Below, in pieces: positions 21,258 to 35,408 of a DNA stretch of 64,000 nucleotides. The stretch covers positions 45,183,905 to 45,247,904 of the forward strand of contig NC_084847.1 in the NCBI RefSeq assembly GCF_033115175.1. The letters run 5' to 3'. The translations under genes and the position numbers were made by a program. The DNA is from Lepus europaeus (taxonomy: Eukaryota; Chordata; Mammalia; Lagomorpha; Leporidae). Every line of letters begins with the position of its first letter. The stretch's first letter is position 1. The notes below the pieces were generated by a model that saw only the letters and a list, made by a program, of their open reading frames with translations, was not told where the DNA came from and did no database searches.

Positions 21258-24200
21258 TGTGACATAAGTCACAGGAAACAGGCTACAGGACTGAGGCCAA
21301 AGGCTACAGGACACAGGCTACAGGCTACAGGACACAGGACATAGCCCAGACAACACAGGACACAGGATAGAGGACACAGGATATGGAACCCAGAACACAG
21401 GCTACAGGACACAGGTTGCAGGGCACAGATATAGCTGACAAGCTACAGGACACAGGATAGAGGCTACAGCACACAGGCTACAGGACACTCTATCCTATAG
21501 CCAGTGTCCGGTGTCTTGTTCCCTCTTTCCTTCAGCCTGTGTCGTGTAGCCTGTGTCCTGTGTCGTGTAGCCTGCGGCCTTTATCCTCTGTTCCGCGGGT
21601 CTGTCCTGTGTCCCATAGCCTGTGTCCTGGAGCCTCTGTCCTGTGTCCTATGTTGTTTAGCCTTTGTCCTGTCTCCTGTAACCTATAACCTGTGTCCTGT
21701 AGCCTGTGGACTATATCCTGGAGCCTGGGTCCTGGGTCCCGCAGCCTGTGTCCTGTGTTCTGTATTCTGTGTCCTCTATCCTATGGCCTGTGTCGTCTGG
21801 GCTATATCCTGTGTCCTGTAGCCTGTGTCCTGTGTTCTGTATTCTGTGTCCTCTATCCTGTGTCCTGTGTCGTCTGGGCTATGTCCTGTGTCCTGTAGCC
21901 TGTGGCCTGTGTGCTGTAGCCTGTGTCCTGTGGCCTATGTCCTGTGTCTTTTGAGTCCTGTAGCCTGTGTCTTATGTCCTGTGTCCTGTAGCCTGTGTAT
22001 TCTGTCTGCTAGTCTGTGACATAAGTCACAGGACACAGGCTACAGGACTGAGGCCAAAGGCTACAGGACACAGGACACAGGCTACAGGACACAGGACACA
22101 GGACATAGCCCAGACGACACAGGACACAGGATAGAGGACACAGGATATGGAACCTAGAACACAGGCTACAGGACAAAGACATAGGTGACAAGCTAGAGGA
22201 CACAAGAGAGAGGCTACAGCACACAGGCTACAGGACACTCTATGCTATAGCCAGTGTCCCGTGTCTTGTTCCCTCTTTCCTTCAGCCTGTGTAGTGTAGC
22301 CTGTGTCCTGTGTCGCATAGCCTGCGGCCTGTATCCTTTGTTCCGTTGGTCTGTCCTGTGTCCCATAGCCTGTGTCCTGGAGCCTCTGTCCTGTGTCCTA
22401 TGTTGTCTAGCCTTTGTCCTGTTTCCTGTAGCCTATAACCTGTGTCCTGTAGCCTGTGGACTATATCCTGGAGCCTGGGTCCTGGGTCCCGCAGCCTGTG
22501 TCCTGTGTTCTGTATTCTGTGTCCTCTATCCTGTGTCCTGTGTCGTCTGGGCTATATCCTGTGTCCTGTAGCCTGTGTCCTGGGTTCTGTATTCTGTGTC
22601 CTCTATCCTGTGTCCTGTGTCGTCTGGGCTATGTCCTGTGTCCTGTAGCCTGTGGCCTGTGTGCTGTAGCCTGTGTCCTGTGGCCTATGTCCTGTGTCTT
22701 TTGAGTCCTGTAGCCTGTGTCTTATGTCCTGGGTCCTGTAGCCTGTGTATTCTGTCTGCTAGTCTGTGACATAAGTCACAGGACACAGGCTACAGGACTG
22801 AGGCCAAAGGCTACAGGACACAGGACACAGGCTACAGGACACAGGACACAGGACATAGCCCAGACGACACAGGACACAGGATAGAGGACACAGGATATGG
22901 AACCCAGGACACAGGCTACAGGACACAGACATAGGTGACAAGCTACAGGACACAAGAGAGAGGCTACAGCACACAGGCTACAGGTCACTCTATCCTATAG
23001 CCAGTGTGCGGTGTCTTGTTCCCTCTTTCCTTCAGCCTGTGTCGAGTAACCTGCGGCCTGTATCCTTTGTTACGTCGGTCTGTCCTGTGTCCCATAGCCT
23101 GTGTCCTGGAGCCTCTGTCCTGTGTCCTATGTAGTTTAGCCTTTGTCCTGTCTCCTGTAACCTATAACCTGTGTCCTGTAGCCTGTGGACTATATCCCAG
23201 AGCCTGGGTCCTGGGTTCCGCAGCCTGTGTCCTGTATTCTGTATTCTGTGTCCTCTATCCTGTGTCCTGTGTCGTCTGGGCTATGTCCTGTGTCCTGTAG
23301 CCTGTGTCCTGTGTTCTGTATTCTGTGTCCTCTATCCTGTGGCCTGTGTCGTCTGGGCTATGTCCTGTGTCCTGTAGCCTGTGGCCTGTGTGCTGTAGCC
23401 TGTGTCCTGTGGCCTATGTCCTGTGTCTTTTGAGTCCTGTAGACTGTGTCTTATGTCCTGTGTCATGGGTCCTGTAGCCTGTGTATTCTGTGTGCTAGTC
23501 TGTGACATAAGTCACAGGACACAGGCTACAGGACTGAGGCCAAAGGCTACAGGACACAGGACACAGGCTACAGGACACAGGACAAAGGACATAGCCCAGA
23601 TGACACAGGACACAGGATAGAGGACACAGGATATGGAACCCAGAACACAGGCTACAGGACACAGGACACAGGCTATAGGACACAGGACACAGAACATAGC
23701 CCAGACGACACACGACACAGGATAGAGGACATAGGATATGGAACCCAGGACACAGGCTACAGGACACAGGACACAGGACATAGCCCAGACGACACAGGAC
23801 ACAGGATAGAGGACACAGGATATGGAACCCAGGACACAGGCTACAGGACAAAGACATAGGTGACAAGCTACAGGACACAAGAGAGAAGCTACAGCACACA
23901 GGCTACAGGACACTCTATCCTATAGCCAGTGTCCGGTGTCTTGTTCCCTCTTTCCTTCAGCCTGTGTCGAGTAGCCTGTGTCCTGTGTCGTGTAGCCTGC
24001 GGCCTGTAACCTTTGTTCCGTCGGTCTGTACTGTGTCCCATAGCCTGTGTCCTGGAGCCTCTGTCCTGTGTCCTGTGTCCTATGTAGTTTAGCCTTTGTC
24101 CTGTCTCCTGTAACCTATAACCTGTGTCCTGTAGCCTGTGGACTATATCCTGGAGCCTGGGTCCTGGGTCCCGCAGCCTGTGTCCTGTATTCTGTATTCT

Positions 24201-27200
24201 GTGTCCTCTATCCTGTGTCCTGTGTCGTCTGGGCTATGTCCTGTGTCCTGTAGCCTGTGTCCTGTGTTCTGTATTCTGTGTCCTCTATCCTGTGGCCTGT
24301 GTCGTCTGGGCTATGTGCTGTGTCCTGTAGCCTGTGGCCTGTGTGCTGTAGCCTGTGTCCTGTGGCATATGTCCTGTGTCTTTTGAGTCCTGTAGCCTGT
24401 GTCTTATGTCCTGTGTCCTGTAGCCTGTGTATTCTGTCTGCTAGTCTGTGACATAAGTCACAGGACACAGGCTACAGGACTAAGGCCAAAGACTACAGGA
24501 CACAGGACCCAGGCTACAGGACACAGGGCACAGGACATAGCCCAGACGACACAGGACACAGGATAGAGGACACAGGATATGGAACCAAGGACACAGGCTA
24601 CAGGACAAAGACATAGGTGACAAGATACAGGATACAAGAGAGAGGCTACAGCACACAGGCTACAGGACACTCTATGCTATAGCCAGCGTCCCGTGTCTTG
24701 TTCCCTCTTTCTTCAGCCTGTGTAGAGTAGCCTGTGTCCTGGGTCGTGTTGTCTGTGGCCTGTATCCTTTGTTCCGTTGGTCTGCCCTGTGTCCTTAGCC
24801 TGTGTCCTGTAGCCTCTGTCCTGTGTCCTGTGTCCTATGTTGTCTAGCCTTTGTCCTGTTTCCTGTAGCCTATAACCTGTGTCCTGTAGCCTGTGGACTA
24901 TATCCTGGAGCCTGGGTCCTGTGTCCTATAGCCTGTGTCCTGTGTTCTGTATTCTGTGTCCTCTATCCTGTGGCCTGTGTCGTCTGGGCTATGTCCTGTG
25001 TCCTGTAGCCTGTGGCCTGTGTGCTGTAGCCTGTGTCCTGTGGCCTATGTCCTGTGTCTTTTGAGTCCTGTAGACTGTGTCTTATGTCCTGTGTCCTGGG
25101 TCCTGTAGCCTGTGTATTCTGTCTGCTAGTCTGTGACATAAGTCACAGGACACAGGCTACAGGACTGAGCCCAAAGGCTACAGGACACAGGACACAGGCT
25201 ACAGGAAACAGGACATAGCCCAGACGACACAGGACACAGGATAGAGGACACAGGATTTGGAACACAGGACACAGGCTACAGGACAAAGACATAGGTGACA
25301 AGCTACAGGACACAAGAGAGAGGCTACAGCACACAGGCTACAGGACACTCTATCCTATAGCCAGTGTCCAGTGTCTTTTTCCCACTTTCCTTCAGCCTGT
25401 TTCGTGTAGCCTGTGTCCTGTGTCGTGTAGCCTGCGGCCTGTATCCTTTGTTCCATCGGTCTGTCCTGTGTCCCATAGCCTGTGTCCTGGAGCCTCTGTC
25501 CTGTGTCCTGTGTCCTATGTTGCTTAGCCCTTGTCCTATCTCCTGTAGCCTATAACCTGTGTCCTGTAGCATGTGGACTGTATCCTGGAGCCTGGGTCCT
25601 GGGTCCCGCAGCCTGTGTCCTGTATTCTGTATTCTGTGTCCTCTATCCTGTGTAATGTGTCGTCTGGGCTATGTCCTGTGTCCTGTAGCCTGTGTCCTGT
25701 GTTCTGTATTCTGTGTCCTCTATCCTGTGGCCTGTGTCGTCTGGGCTATGTCTTGGGTCCTGTAGCCTGTGGCCTGTGTGCTGTAGCCTGTGTCCTGTGG
25801 TCTATGTCCTGTGTATTTTGAGTCCTGTAGCCTGTGTCTTATGTCCTGTGTCCTGGGTCCTGTAGCCTGTGTATTCTGTCTGCTAGTCTGTGACATAAGT
25901 CACAGGACACAGGCTACAGGACTAAGGCCAAAGGCTACAGGACACAGGACCCAGGCTACAGGACAGAGGACACAGGACATAGCCCAGACGACACACGAAA
26001 CAGGATAGAGGACATAGGATATGGAACCCAGGACACAGGCTACAGTACACAGGCTACAGGACACAGGACACACGACATAGCCCAGACGACACAGGACACA
26101 GGATAGAGGACACAGGATATGGAACCCAGGACACAGGCTACAGGACACAGACATAGGTGACAAGCTACAGGACACAAGAGAGAGGCTACAGCACACAGGC
26201 TACAGGTCACTCTATCCTATAGCCAGTGTCCGGTGTCTTGTTCCCTCTTTCCTTCAGCCTGTGTCGAGTAGCCTGCGGCCTGTATCCTTTGTTCCGTCGG
26301 TCTGTACTGTGTCCGATAGCCTGTGTCCTGGAGCCTCTGTCCTGTGTCCTGTGTCCTATGTAGTTTAGCCTTTGTCCTGTCTCCTGTAACCTATAACCTG
26401 TGTCCTGTAGCCTGTGGACTATATCCTGGAGCCTGGGTCCTGGGTCCCGCAGCCTGTGTCCTGTGTTCTGTATTCTGTGTCCTCTATCCTGTGTCCTGTG
26501 TCGTCTGGGCTATATCCTGTGTCCTGTAGCCTGTGTCCTGGGTTCTGTATTCTGTGTCCTCTATCCTGTGTCCTGTGTCGTCTGGGCTATGTCCTGTGTC
26601 CTGTAGCCTGTGTCCTGTGTTCTGTATTCTGTGTCCTCTATCCTGTGGCCTGTGTCGTCTGGGCTATGTGCTGTGTCCTGTAGCCTGTGGCCTGTGTGCT
26701 GTAGCCTGTGTCCTGTGGCCTATGTCCTGTGTCTTTTGAGTCCTGTAGACTGTGTCTTATGTCCTGTGTCATGGGTCCTGTAGCCTGTGTATTCTGTCTG
26801 CTAGTCTGTGACATAAGTCACAGGACACAGGCTACAGGACTAAGGCCAAAGGCTACAGGACACAGGACACAGGACACAGGGCATAGCCCAGACGACACAG
26901 GACACAGGATAGAGGACACAGGATATGGAACCCAGGACACAGGCTACAGGACAAAGACATAGGTGACAAGCTACAGGACAGAAGTGACAGGCTACAGCAC
27001 ACAGGCTACAGGACACTCTATCCTATAGCCATTGTCCGGTGTCTTGTTCCCACTTTCCTTCAGCCTGTGTCGTGTAGCCTGTGTCCTGTGTCGTGTAGAC
27101 TGCGGCCTGTATCCTTTGTTCCATCGGTCTGTCCTGTGTCCCATAGCCTGTGTCCTGGAGCCTCTGTCCTGTGTCCTGTGTCCTATGTTGTTTAGCCCTT

Positions 27201-30200
27201 GTCCTGTCTCCTGTAGCCTATAACCTGTGTCCTGTAGCATGTGGACTCTATCCTGGAGCCGGGGTCCTGGGTCCCGCAGCCTTTGTCCTGTGTTCTGTAT
27301 TCTGTGTCCTCTATCCTGTGTCCTGTGTGGTCTGGGCTATGTCCTGTGTCCTGTAGCCTGTGTCCTGTGTTCTGTATTCTGTGTCCTCTATCCTGTGTCC
27401 TGTGTCGTCTGGGCTATATCCTGTGTCCTGTAGCCTGTGTCCTGTGTGCTGTATTCTGTGTCCTCTATCCTGTGGCCTGTGTCGTCTGGGCTATGTCCTG
27501 TGTCCTGTAGTCTGTGGCCTGTGTGCTGTAGCCTGTGTCCTGTGGCCTAGTCCTGTGTATTTTGAGTCCTGTAGCCTGTGTCTTATGTCCTATGTCCTGG
27601 GTCCTGTGGCCTGTGTATTCTGTCTGCTAGTCTGTGACATAAGTCACAGGACACAGGCTACAGGACTGAGGCCAAAGGCTACAGGACACAGGACCCAGGC
27701 TACAGGACACAGGACACAGGACATAGCCCAGACGACACAGGACACAGGATATAGGACACAGGATATGGAACCAAGGACACAGGCTACAGGACACAGGACA
27801 CAGGCTATAGGACACAGGACACAGAACATAGCCCAGACGACACACGACACAGGATAGAGGACATAGGATATGGAACCCAGGACACAGGCCACAGGCCACA
27901 GGACACAGGACATAGCCCAGACAACACAGGACACAGGATAGAGGACACAGGATATGGAACCCAGGACACAGGCTACAGGACAAAGACATAGGTGACAAGC
28001 TACAGGACACAGGAGAGAGGCTACAGCACACAGGCCTCAGGACACTCTATCCTATAGCCAGTGTCCGGTGTCTTGTATCCTTTCCTTCAGCCTGTGTTGT
28101 GTAGCCTGTGTCCTGTGTCGTGTAGCCTGCGGCCTGTAACCTTTGTTCCGTCGGTCTGTACTGTGTCCCATAGCCTGTGTCCTGGAGCCTCTGTCCTGTG
28201 TCCTGTGTCCTATGTAGTTTAGCCTTTGTCCTGTCTCATGTAACCTATAACCTGTGTCCTCTAGCCAGTGGACTATATCCTGGAGCCTGGGTCCTGGGTC
28301 CCGCAGCCTGTGTCCTGTATTCTGTATTCTGTGTCCTCTATCCTGTGTCCTGTGTCGTCTGGGCTATGTCCTGTGTCCTGTAGCCTGTGTCCTGTGTTCT
28401 GTATTCTGTGTCCTCTATCCTGTGTCCTGTGTCGTCTGGGCTATGTCCTGTGTCCTGTAGCCTGTGGCCTGTGTGCTGTAGCCTGTGTCCTGTGGCCTAT
28501 GTCCTGTGTCTTTTGAGTCCTGTAGACTGTGTCTTATGTCCTGTGTCATGGGTCCTGTAGCCTGTGTATTCTGTCTGCTAGTCTGTGACATAAGTCACAG
28601 GACACAGGCTACAGGACTAAGGGCAAAGGCTACAGTACACAGGACCCAGGCTACAGGACACAGGACACAGCACATAGGCCACAGGACACACGACACAGGA
28701 TAGAGGACATAGGATATGGAACCCAGGACACAGGCTACAGGACTCAGGCTACAGGACACAGGACACAGGACACAGCGCAGACGACACAGGACACAGGATG
28801 GAGTACACAGGATATGGAACCCAGGACACAGGCTACAGGACACAGACATAGGTGACAAGCTACAGGACACAAGAGAGAGGCTACAGCACACAGGCTACAG
28901 GACACTCTATCCTATAGCCAGTGTCCGGTGTCTTGTTCCCTCTTTCCTTCAGCCTGTGTCGTGTAGCCTGCGGCCTGTATCCTTTTTCCGTCGGTCTGTA
29001 CTGTGTCCCATAGCCTGTATCCTGGAGCCTCTGTCCTGTGTCCTGTGTCCTATGTAGTTTAGCCTTTGTCCTGTCTGCTGTAGCCTATAACCTGTGTCCT
29101 GTAGCCTGTGGACTATATCCTGGAGCCTGGGTCCTGGGTCCCGCAGCCTGTGTCCTGTATTCTGTGTCCACTATCCTGTGTCCTGTTTCGTCTGGGCTAT
29201 GTCCTGTGTCCTGTAGCCTCTGTCCTTTGTTCTGTATTCTGTGTCCTCTATCCTGTGGCCTGTGTCGTCTGGGCTATGTCCTGTGTCCTGTAGCCTGTGG
29301 CCTGTGTGCTGTAGCCTGTGTCCTGTGGCCTATGTCCTGTGTCTTTTGAGTCCTGTAGACTGTGTCTTATGTCCTGTGTCATGGGTCCTGTAGCCTGTGT
29401 ATTCTGTGTGCTAGTCTGTGACATAAGTCACAGGACACAGGCTACAGGACTAAGGCCAAAGGCTACAGGACACAGGACACAGGCTGCAGGACACAGGGCA
29501 TAGCCCAGACGACACAGGACACAGGATAGGGGACACAGGATATGGAACCCAGGACACAGGCTACAGGACAAAGACATAGGTGACAAGCTACAGGACACAA
29601 GAGAGAGGCTACAGCACACAGGCTACAGGACACTCTATCCTATAGCCAGTGTCCTGTGTCTTATTCCCACTTTCCTTCAGCCTGTGTCGTGTAGCCTGTG
29701 TCCTGTGTCGTGTAGCCTGCGGCCTGTATCTTTGTTCCGTTGGTCTGTCCTGTGTCCCATAACCTGCGTCCTGGAGCCTCTGTCCTGTGTCCTGTGTCCT
29801 ATGTTGCTTAGCCCTTGTCCTGTCTCCTGTAGCCTATAACCTGTGTCCTGTATCATGTGGACTGTATCCTGGAGCCGGGGTCCTGGGTCCCGCAGCCTTT
29901 GTCCTGTGTTCTGTATTCTGTGTCCTCTATCCTGTGTCCTGTGTTTTCTGGGCTATGTCCTGTGTCCTGTAGCCTGTGTCCTGTGTTCTGTATTCTGTGT
30001 CCTCTATCTTGTGTCCTGTGTCGTCTGGGCTATATCCTGTGTCCTGTAGCCTGTGTCCTGTGTGCTGTAGCCTCTGTCCTCTGTCCTGTGTCCTGTGTTG
30101 TCTGGGCTATGTCCTGTGTCCTGTAGTCTGTGGCCTGTGTGCTGTAGCCTGTGTCCTGTGGCCTAGTCCTGTGTCTTTTGAGTCCTGTAGCCTGTGTCTT

Positions 30201-33200
30201 ATGTCCTATGTCCTGGGTCCTGTGGCCTGTGTATTCTGTCTGCTAGTCTGTGACATAAGTCACAGGACACAGGTTACAGGACTAATGACAAAGGCTACAG
30301 GACACAGGACACTGGCTACAGGACACAGGACACAGGACATAGCCCAGACGACACAGGACACAGGATATAGGACACAGGATATGGAACCAAGGACACAGGC
30401 TACAGGACAAAGACATAGGTGACAAGCTACAGGATACAAGAGAGAGGCTACAGCACACAGGCTACAGGACACTCTATCCTATAGCCAGTGTCCGGTGTCT
30501 TGTTCCCTTTCCTTCAGCCTGTGTTGTGTAGCCTGTGTCCTGTGTCGTGTAGCCTGCGGCCTGTAACCTTTGTTCCGTCGGTCTGTACTGTGTCCCATAG
30601 CCTGTGTCCTGGAGCCTCTGTCCTGTGTCCTGTGTCCTATGTAGTTTAGCCTTTGTCCTGTCTCCTGTAACCTATAACCTGTGTCCTGTAGCCTGTGGAC
30701 TATATCCTGGAGCCTGGGTCCTGGGTCCCGCAGCCTGTGTCCTGTATTCTGTATTCTTTGTCCTCTATCCTGTGTCCTGTGTCGTCTGGGCTATGTCCTG
30801 TGTCCTGTAGCCTGTGTCCTGTGTTCTGTATTCTGTGTCCTCTATCCTGTGGCCTGTGTCATCTGGGCTATGTCCTGTGTCCTGTAGCCTGTGGCCTGTG
30901 TGCTGTAGCCTGTGTCCTGTGGCCTATGTCCTGTGTCTTTTGAGTCCTGTAGCCTGTGTCTTATGTCCTGTGTCCTGTAGCCTGTGTATTCTGTGTGCTA
31001 GTCTGTGACATAAGTCACAGGACACAGGCTACAGGACTAAGGCCAAAGGCTACAGGACACAGGACCCAGGCTACAGGACACAGGACACAGCACATAGGCC
31101 ACAGGACACACGACACAGGATAGAGGACATAGGATATGGAACCCAGGACACAGGCTACAGGACTCAGGCTACAGGACACAGGACACAGGACACAGCGCAG
31201 ACGACACAGGACACAGGATGGAGTACACAGGATATGGAACCCAGGACACAGGCTACAGGACAAAGACATAGGTGACAAGCTACAGGACACAAGAGAGAGG
31301 CTACAGCACACAGGCTACAGGACACTCTATCCTATAGCCAGTGTCCGGTGTCTTGTTCCCTCTTTCCTTCAGCCTGTGTCGTGTAGCCTGCGGCCTGTAT
31401 CCTTTGTTCCGTCGGTCTGTACTGTGTCCCATAGCCTGTGTCCTGGAGCCTCTGTCCTGTGTCCTGTGTCCTATGTAGTTTATCCTTTGTCCTGTCTCCT
31501 GTAAACTATAACCTGTGTCCTGTAGCCTGTGGACTATATCCTGGAGCCTGGGTCCTGTGTCCTGTAGCCTGTGTCCTGTGTTCTGTATTCTGTGTCCTCT
31601 ATCCTGTGGCCTGTGTCGTCTGGGCTATGTGCTGTGTCCTGTAGCCTGTGTCCTGTGTTCTGTAGCCTGTGTCCTGTGGCCTATGTCCTGTGTCTTTTGA
31701 GTCCTGTAGACTGTGTCTTATGTCCTGTGTCATGGGTCCTGTAGCCTGTGTATTCTGTGTGCTAGTCTGTGACATAAGTCACAGGACACAGGCTACAGGA
31801 CTAAGGCCAAAGGCTACAGGACACAGGACACAGGCTGCAGGACACAGGGCATAGCCCAGACGACACAGGACACAGGATAGGGGACAAAGGATATGGAACC
31901 CAGGACACAGGCTACAGGACAAATACATAGGTGACAAGCTACAGGACACAAGAGAGAGGCTACAGCACACAGGCTACAGGACACTCTATCCTATAGCCAG
32001 TGTCCAGTGTCTTATTCCCACTTTCCTTCAGCCTGTGTCGTGTAGCCTGTATCCTGTATCCTTTGTTCCGTTGGTCTGTCCTCTGTCCCATAGCCTGTGT
32101 CGTGGAGCCTCTGTCCTGTGTCCTGTGTCCTATGTTGCTTAGCCCTTGTCCTGTCTCCTGTAGCCTATAACCTGTGTCCTGTATCATGTGGACTGTATCC
32201 TGGAGCCGGGGTCCTGGGTCCCGCAGCCTTTGTCCTGTGTTCTGTATTCTGTGTCCTCTATCCTGTGTCCTGTGTTTTCTGGGCTATGTCCTGTGTCCTG
32301 TAGCCTGTGTCCTGTGTTCTGTATTCTGTGTCCTCTATCTTGTGTCCTGTGTCGTCTGGGCTATATCCTGTGTCCTGTAGCCTGTGTCCTGTGTGCTGTA
32401 GCCTCTGTCCTCTGTCCTGTGTCCTGTGTTGTCTGGGCTATGTCCTGTGTCCTGTAGTCTGTGGCCTGTGTGCTGTAGCCTGTGTCCTGTGGCCTAGTCC
32501 TGTGTCTTTTGAGTCCTGTAGCCTGTGTCTTATGTCCTATGTCCTGGGTCCTATGGCCTGTGTATTCTGTCTGCTAGTCTGTGACATAAGTCACAGGACA
32601 CAGGTTACAGGACTAATGCCAAAGGCTACAGGACACAGGACACTGGCTACAGGACACAGGACACAGGACATAGCCCAGACGACACAGGACACAGGATAGA
32701 GGACACAGGATATGGAACCAAGGTCACAGGCTACAGGACAAAGACATAGGTGACAAGCTACAGGATACAAGAGACAGGCTACAGCACACAGGCTACAGGA
32801 CACTCTATGCTATAGCCAGTGTCCCGTGTCTTGTTCCCTCTTTCCTTCAGCCTGTGTAGTGTAGCCTGTGTCCTGTGTCATGTAGCCTGCAGCCTGTATC
32901 CTTTGTTCCGTTGGTCTGTCCTGTGTCCCATAGCCTGTGTCCTGGAGCCTCTGTCCTGTGTCCTGTGTCCTATGTTGTCTAGCCTTTGTCCTGTTTCCTG
33001 TAGCCTATAACCTGTGTCCTGTAGCCTGCGGACTATATCCTGGAGCCTGGGTCCCGCAGCCTGTGTCCTGTGTTCTGTATTCTGTGTCCTCTATCCTGTG
33101 TCCTGTGTCGTCTGGGCTATGTCCTGTGTCCTGTAGCCTGTGTCCTGTGTTCTGTATTCTGTGTCCTCTATCCTGTGTCCTGTGTCGTCTGGGCTATGTC

Positions 33201-34990
33201 CTGTGTCCTGTAGCCTGTGGCCTGTGTGCTGTAGCCTGTGTCCTGTGGCCTATGTCCTGTGTCTTTTGAGTCCTGTAGACTGTGTCTTATGTCCTGTGTC
33301 CTGGGTCCTATAGCCTGTGTATTCTGTCTGCTAGTCGGTGACATAAGTCACAGGACACAGGCTCCCGAACTGAGGCCAAAAGGTACAGGACACAGGACAC
33401 AGGCTACAGGCTACAGGACACAGGACATAGCCCAGACGACACAGGACACAGGATAGAGGACACAGGATATGGAACCCAGAACACAGGCTACAGGACACAG
33501 GACACAGGCTATAGGACACAGGACACAGAACATAGCCCAGACAACACACGACACAGGATAGAGGACATAGGATATGGAACCCAGGACACAGGCTACAGGA
33601 CACAGGACACAGGACACAGGACATAGCCCAGACGACACAGGACACAGGATAGAGGACACAGGATATGGAACCCAGGACACAGGCTACAGGACAAAGACAT
33701 AGGTGACAAGCTACAGGACACAACAGAGAGGCTACAGCACACAGGCTACAGGACACTCTATCCTATAGCCAGTGTCCGGTGTCTTGTTCCCTCTTTCCTT
33801 CAGCCTGTGTCGTGTAGCCTGTGTCCTGTGTCGTGTAGCCTGCGGCCTGTAACCTTTGTTCCGTCGGTCTGTACTGTGTCCCATAGCCTGTGTCCTGGAG
33901 CCTCTGTCCTGTGTCCTGTGTCCTATGTAGTTTAGCCTTTGTCCTGTCTCCTGTAACCTATAACCTGTGTCCTGTAGCCTGTGGACTATATCCTGGAGCC
34001 TGGGTCCTGGGTCCCGCAGCCTGTGTCCTGTGTTCTGTATTCTGTGTCCTCTATCCTGTGTCCTGTGTCGTCTGGGCTATGTCCTGTGTCCTGTAGCCTG
34101 TGGCCTGTGTGCTGTAGCCTGTGTCCTGCGGCCTATGTCCTGTGTCTTTTGAGTCCTGTATACTGTGTCTTATGTCCTGTGTCATGGGTCCTGTAGCCTG
34201 TGTATTCTGTCTGCTAGTCTGTGACATAAGTCACAGGACACAGGCTACAGGACTAAGGCCAAAGGCTACAGGACACAGGACACAGGCTACAGGACACAGG
34301 ACATAGCCCAGACGACACAGGACACATGATAGAGGACACAGGATATGGAACCCAGGACACAGGCTACAGGACAAAGACATAGGTGACAAGCTACAGGACA
34401 CAAGAGAGAGGCTACAGCACACAGGCTACAGGACACTCTATGCTATAGCCAGTGTCCCGTGTCTTGTTCCCTCTTTCCTTCAGCCTGTGTAGTGTAGCCT
34501 GTGTCCTGTGTCGTGTAGCCTGCGGCCTGTATCCTTTGTTCCGTTGGTCTGTCCTGTGTCCCATAGCCTGTGTCCTGGAGCCTCTGTCCTGTGTCCTGTG
34601 TCCTATGTTGTCTAGCCTTTGTCCTGTTTCCTGTAGCCTATAACCTGTGTCCTGTATCATGTGGACTATATCCTAGAGCCTGGGTCCTGGGTCCCGCAGC
34701 CTGTGTCCTGTATTCTGTATTGTGTCCTCTATCCTGTGTCCTGTGTCGTCTGGGCTATGTCCTGTGTCCTGTAGCCTGTGTCCTGTGTTCTGTATTCTGT
34801 GTCCTCTATCCTGTGGCCTGTGTCGTCTGGGCTATGTCCTGTGTCCTGTAGCCTGTGGCCTGTGTGCTGTAACCTGTGTCCTGTGGCCTATGTCCTGTGT
34901 CTTTTGAGTCCTGTAGACTGTGTCTTATGTCCTGTGTCCTGGGTCCTATAGCCTGTGTATTCTGTCTGCTAGTCGGTGACATAAGTCACA
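21258..34990. repeat. Hinge A: conserved sense-to-antisense switch hairpin, 18 copies
   Basis: TGTGACATAAGTCACA, a perfect 6-bp inverted repeat with an ATAA loop (7 bp when the flanking C/G is counted). It marks every change from CCTGTG to CACAGG orientation. Copies start at 21258, 22015, 22765, 23501, 24447, 25132, 25889, 26807, 27633, 28584, 29417, 30249, 31004, 31768, 32580, 33337, 34220 and 34975. Sixteen are identical. The copies at 33337 and 34975 share a T-to-G change in the left arm (GGTGAC), which marks them as recent sisters. Upstream context is always TATTCTGT(C/G)TGCTAGTC. Confidence 0.93.
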
Positions 34991-35408
34991 GGACACAGGC
35001 TACCGGACTGAGGCCAAAGGGTACAGGAAACAGGACACAGGCTACAGGACACAGGACAAAGTACATAGCCCATACGACACAGGACACAGGATAGAGGACA
35101 CAGGATATGGAACCCAGAACACAGGCTACAGGACACAGGACACAGGCTATAGGACACAGGACACAGAACATAGCCCAGACGACACACGACACAGGATAGA
35201 GGACATAGGATATGGAACCCAGGACACAGGCTACAGGACACAGGACACAGGACATAGCCCAGACGACACAGGACACAGGATAGAGGACACAGGATATGGA
35301 ACCCAGGACACAGGCTACAGGACAAAGACATAGGTGACAAGCTACAGGACACAAGAGAGAGGCTACAGCACACAGGCTACAGGACACTCTATCCTATAGC
35401 CAGTGTCC
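21483..35408. repeat. Hinge B: conserved antisense-to-sense switch hairpin, 18 copies
   Basis: A 27-nt word with arms GGACACT and AGTGTCC (perfect 7-bp inverted repeat) around a 13-nt spacer CTAT(C/G)CTATAGCC. It lies at every return from CACAGG to CCTGTG orientation. The first copy is 21483-21509 and the last is 35382-35408, with others near 22233, 22983, 23907, 24665, 25344, 26206, 27010, 28041, 28900, 29628, 30468, 31320, 31979, 32797, 33751 and 34431. A C-to-G variant in the spacer (TATGCTATAG) is shared by a subset (for example 22233, 24665, 32797, 34431), another higher-order lineage marker. Confidence 0.9.
28584..32800. repeat. Recent two-unit duplication within the higher-order array
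   Basis: The block from hinge A at 28,584 to about 30,470 recurs from hinge A at 31,004 to about 32,800 (offset 2,331-2,420 bp). Shared diagnostic variants include CACAGCACATAGGCCACAGG, ACACAGCGCAGACGACAC, CCTGTATCATGTGGACTG, GGAGCCGGGGTCC and TGTGTTTTCTGGGC. Long stretches around 29,840-30,130 and 32,170-32,460 look identical. Confidence 0.85.

Noticed and set aside
21258..34990. CRISPR-like array: conserved word at regular spacing
   Set aside because: The hinge spacing is 0.69-0.95 kb, the sequence between is itself repetitive, the genome is mammalian, and there are no cas genes.
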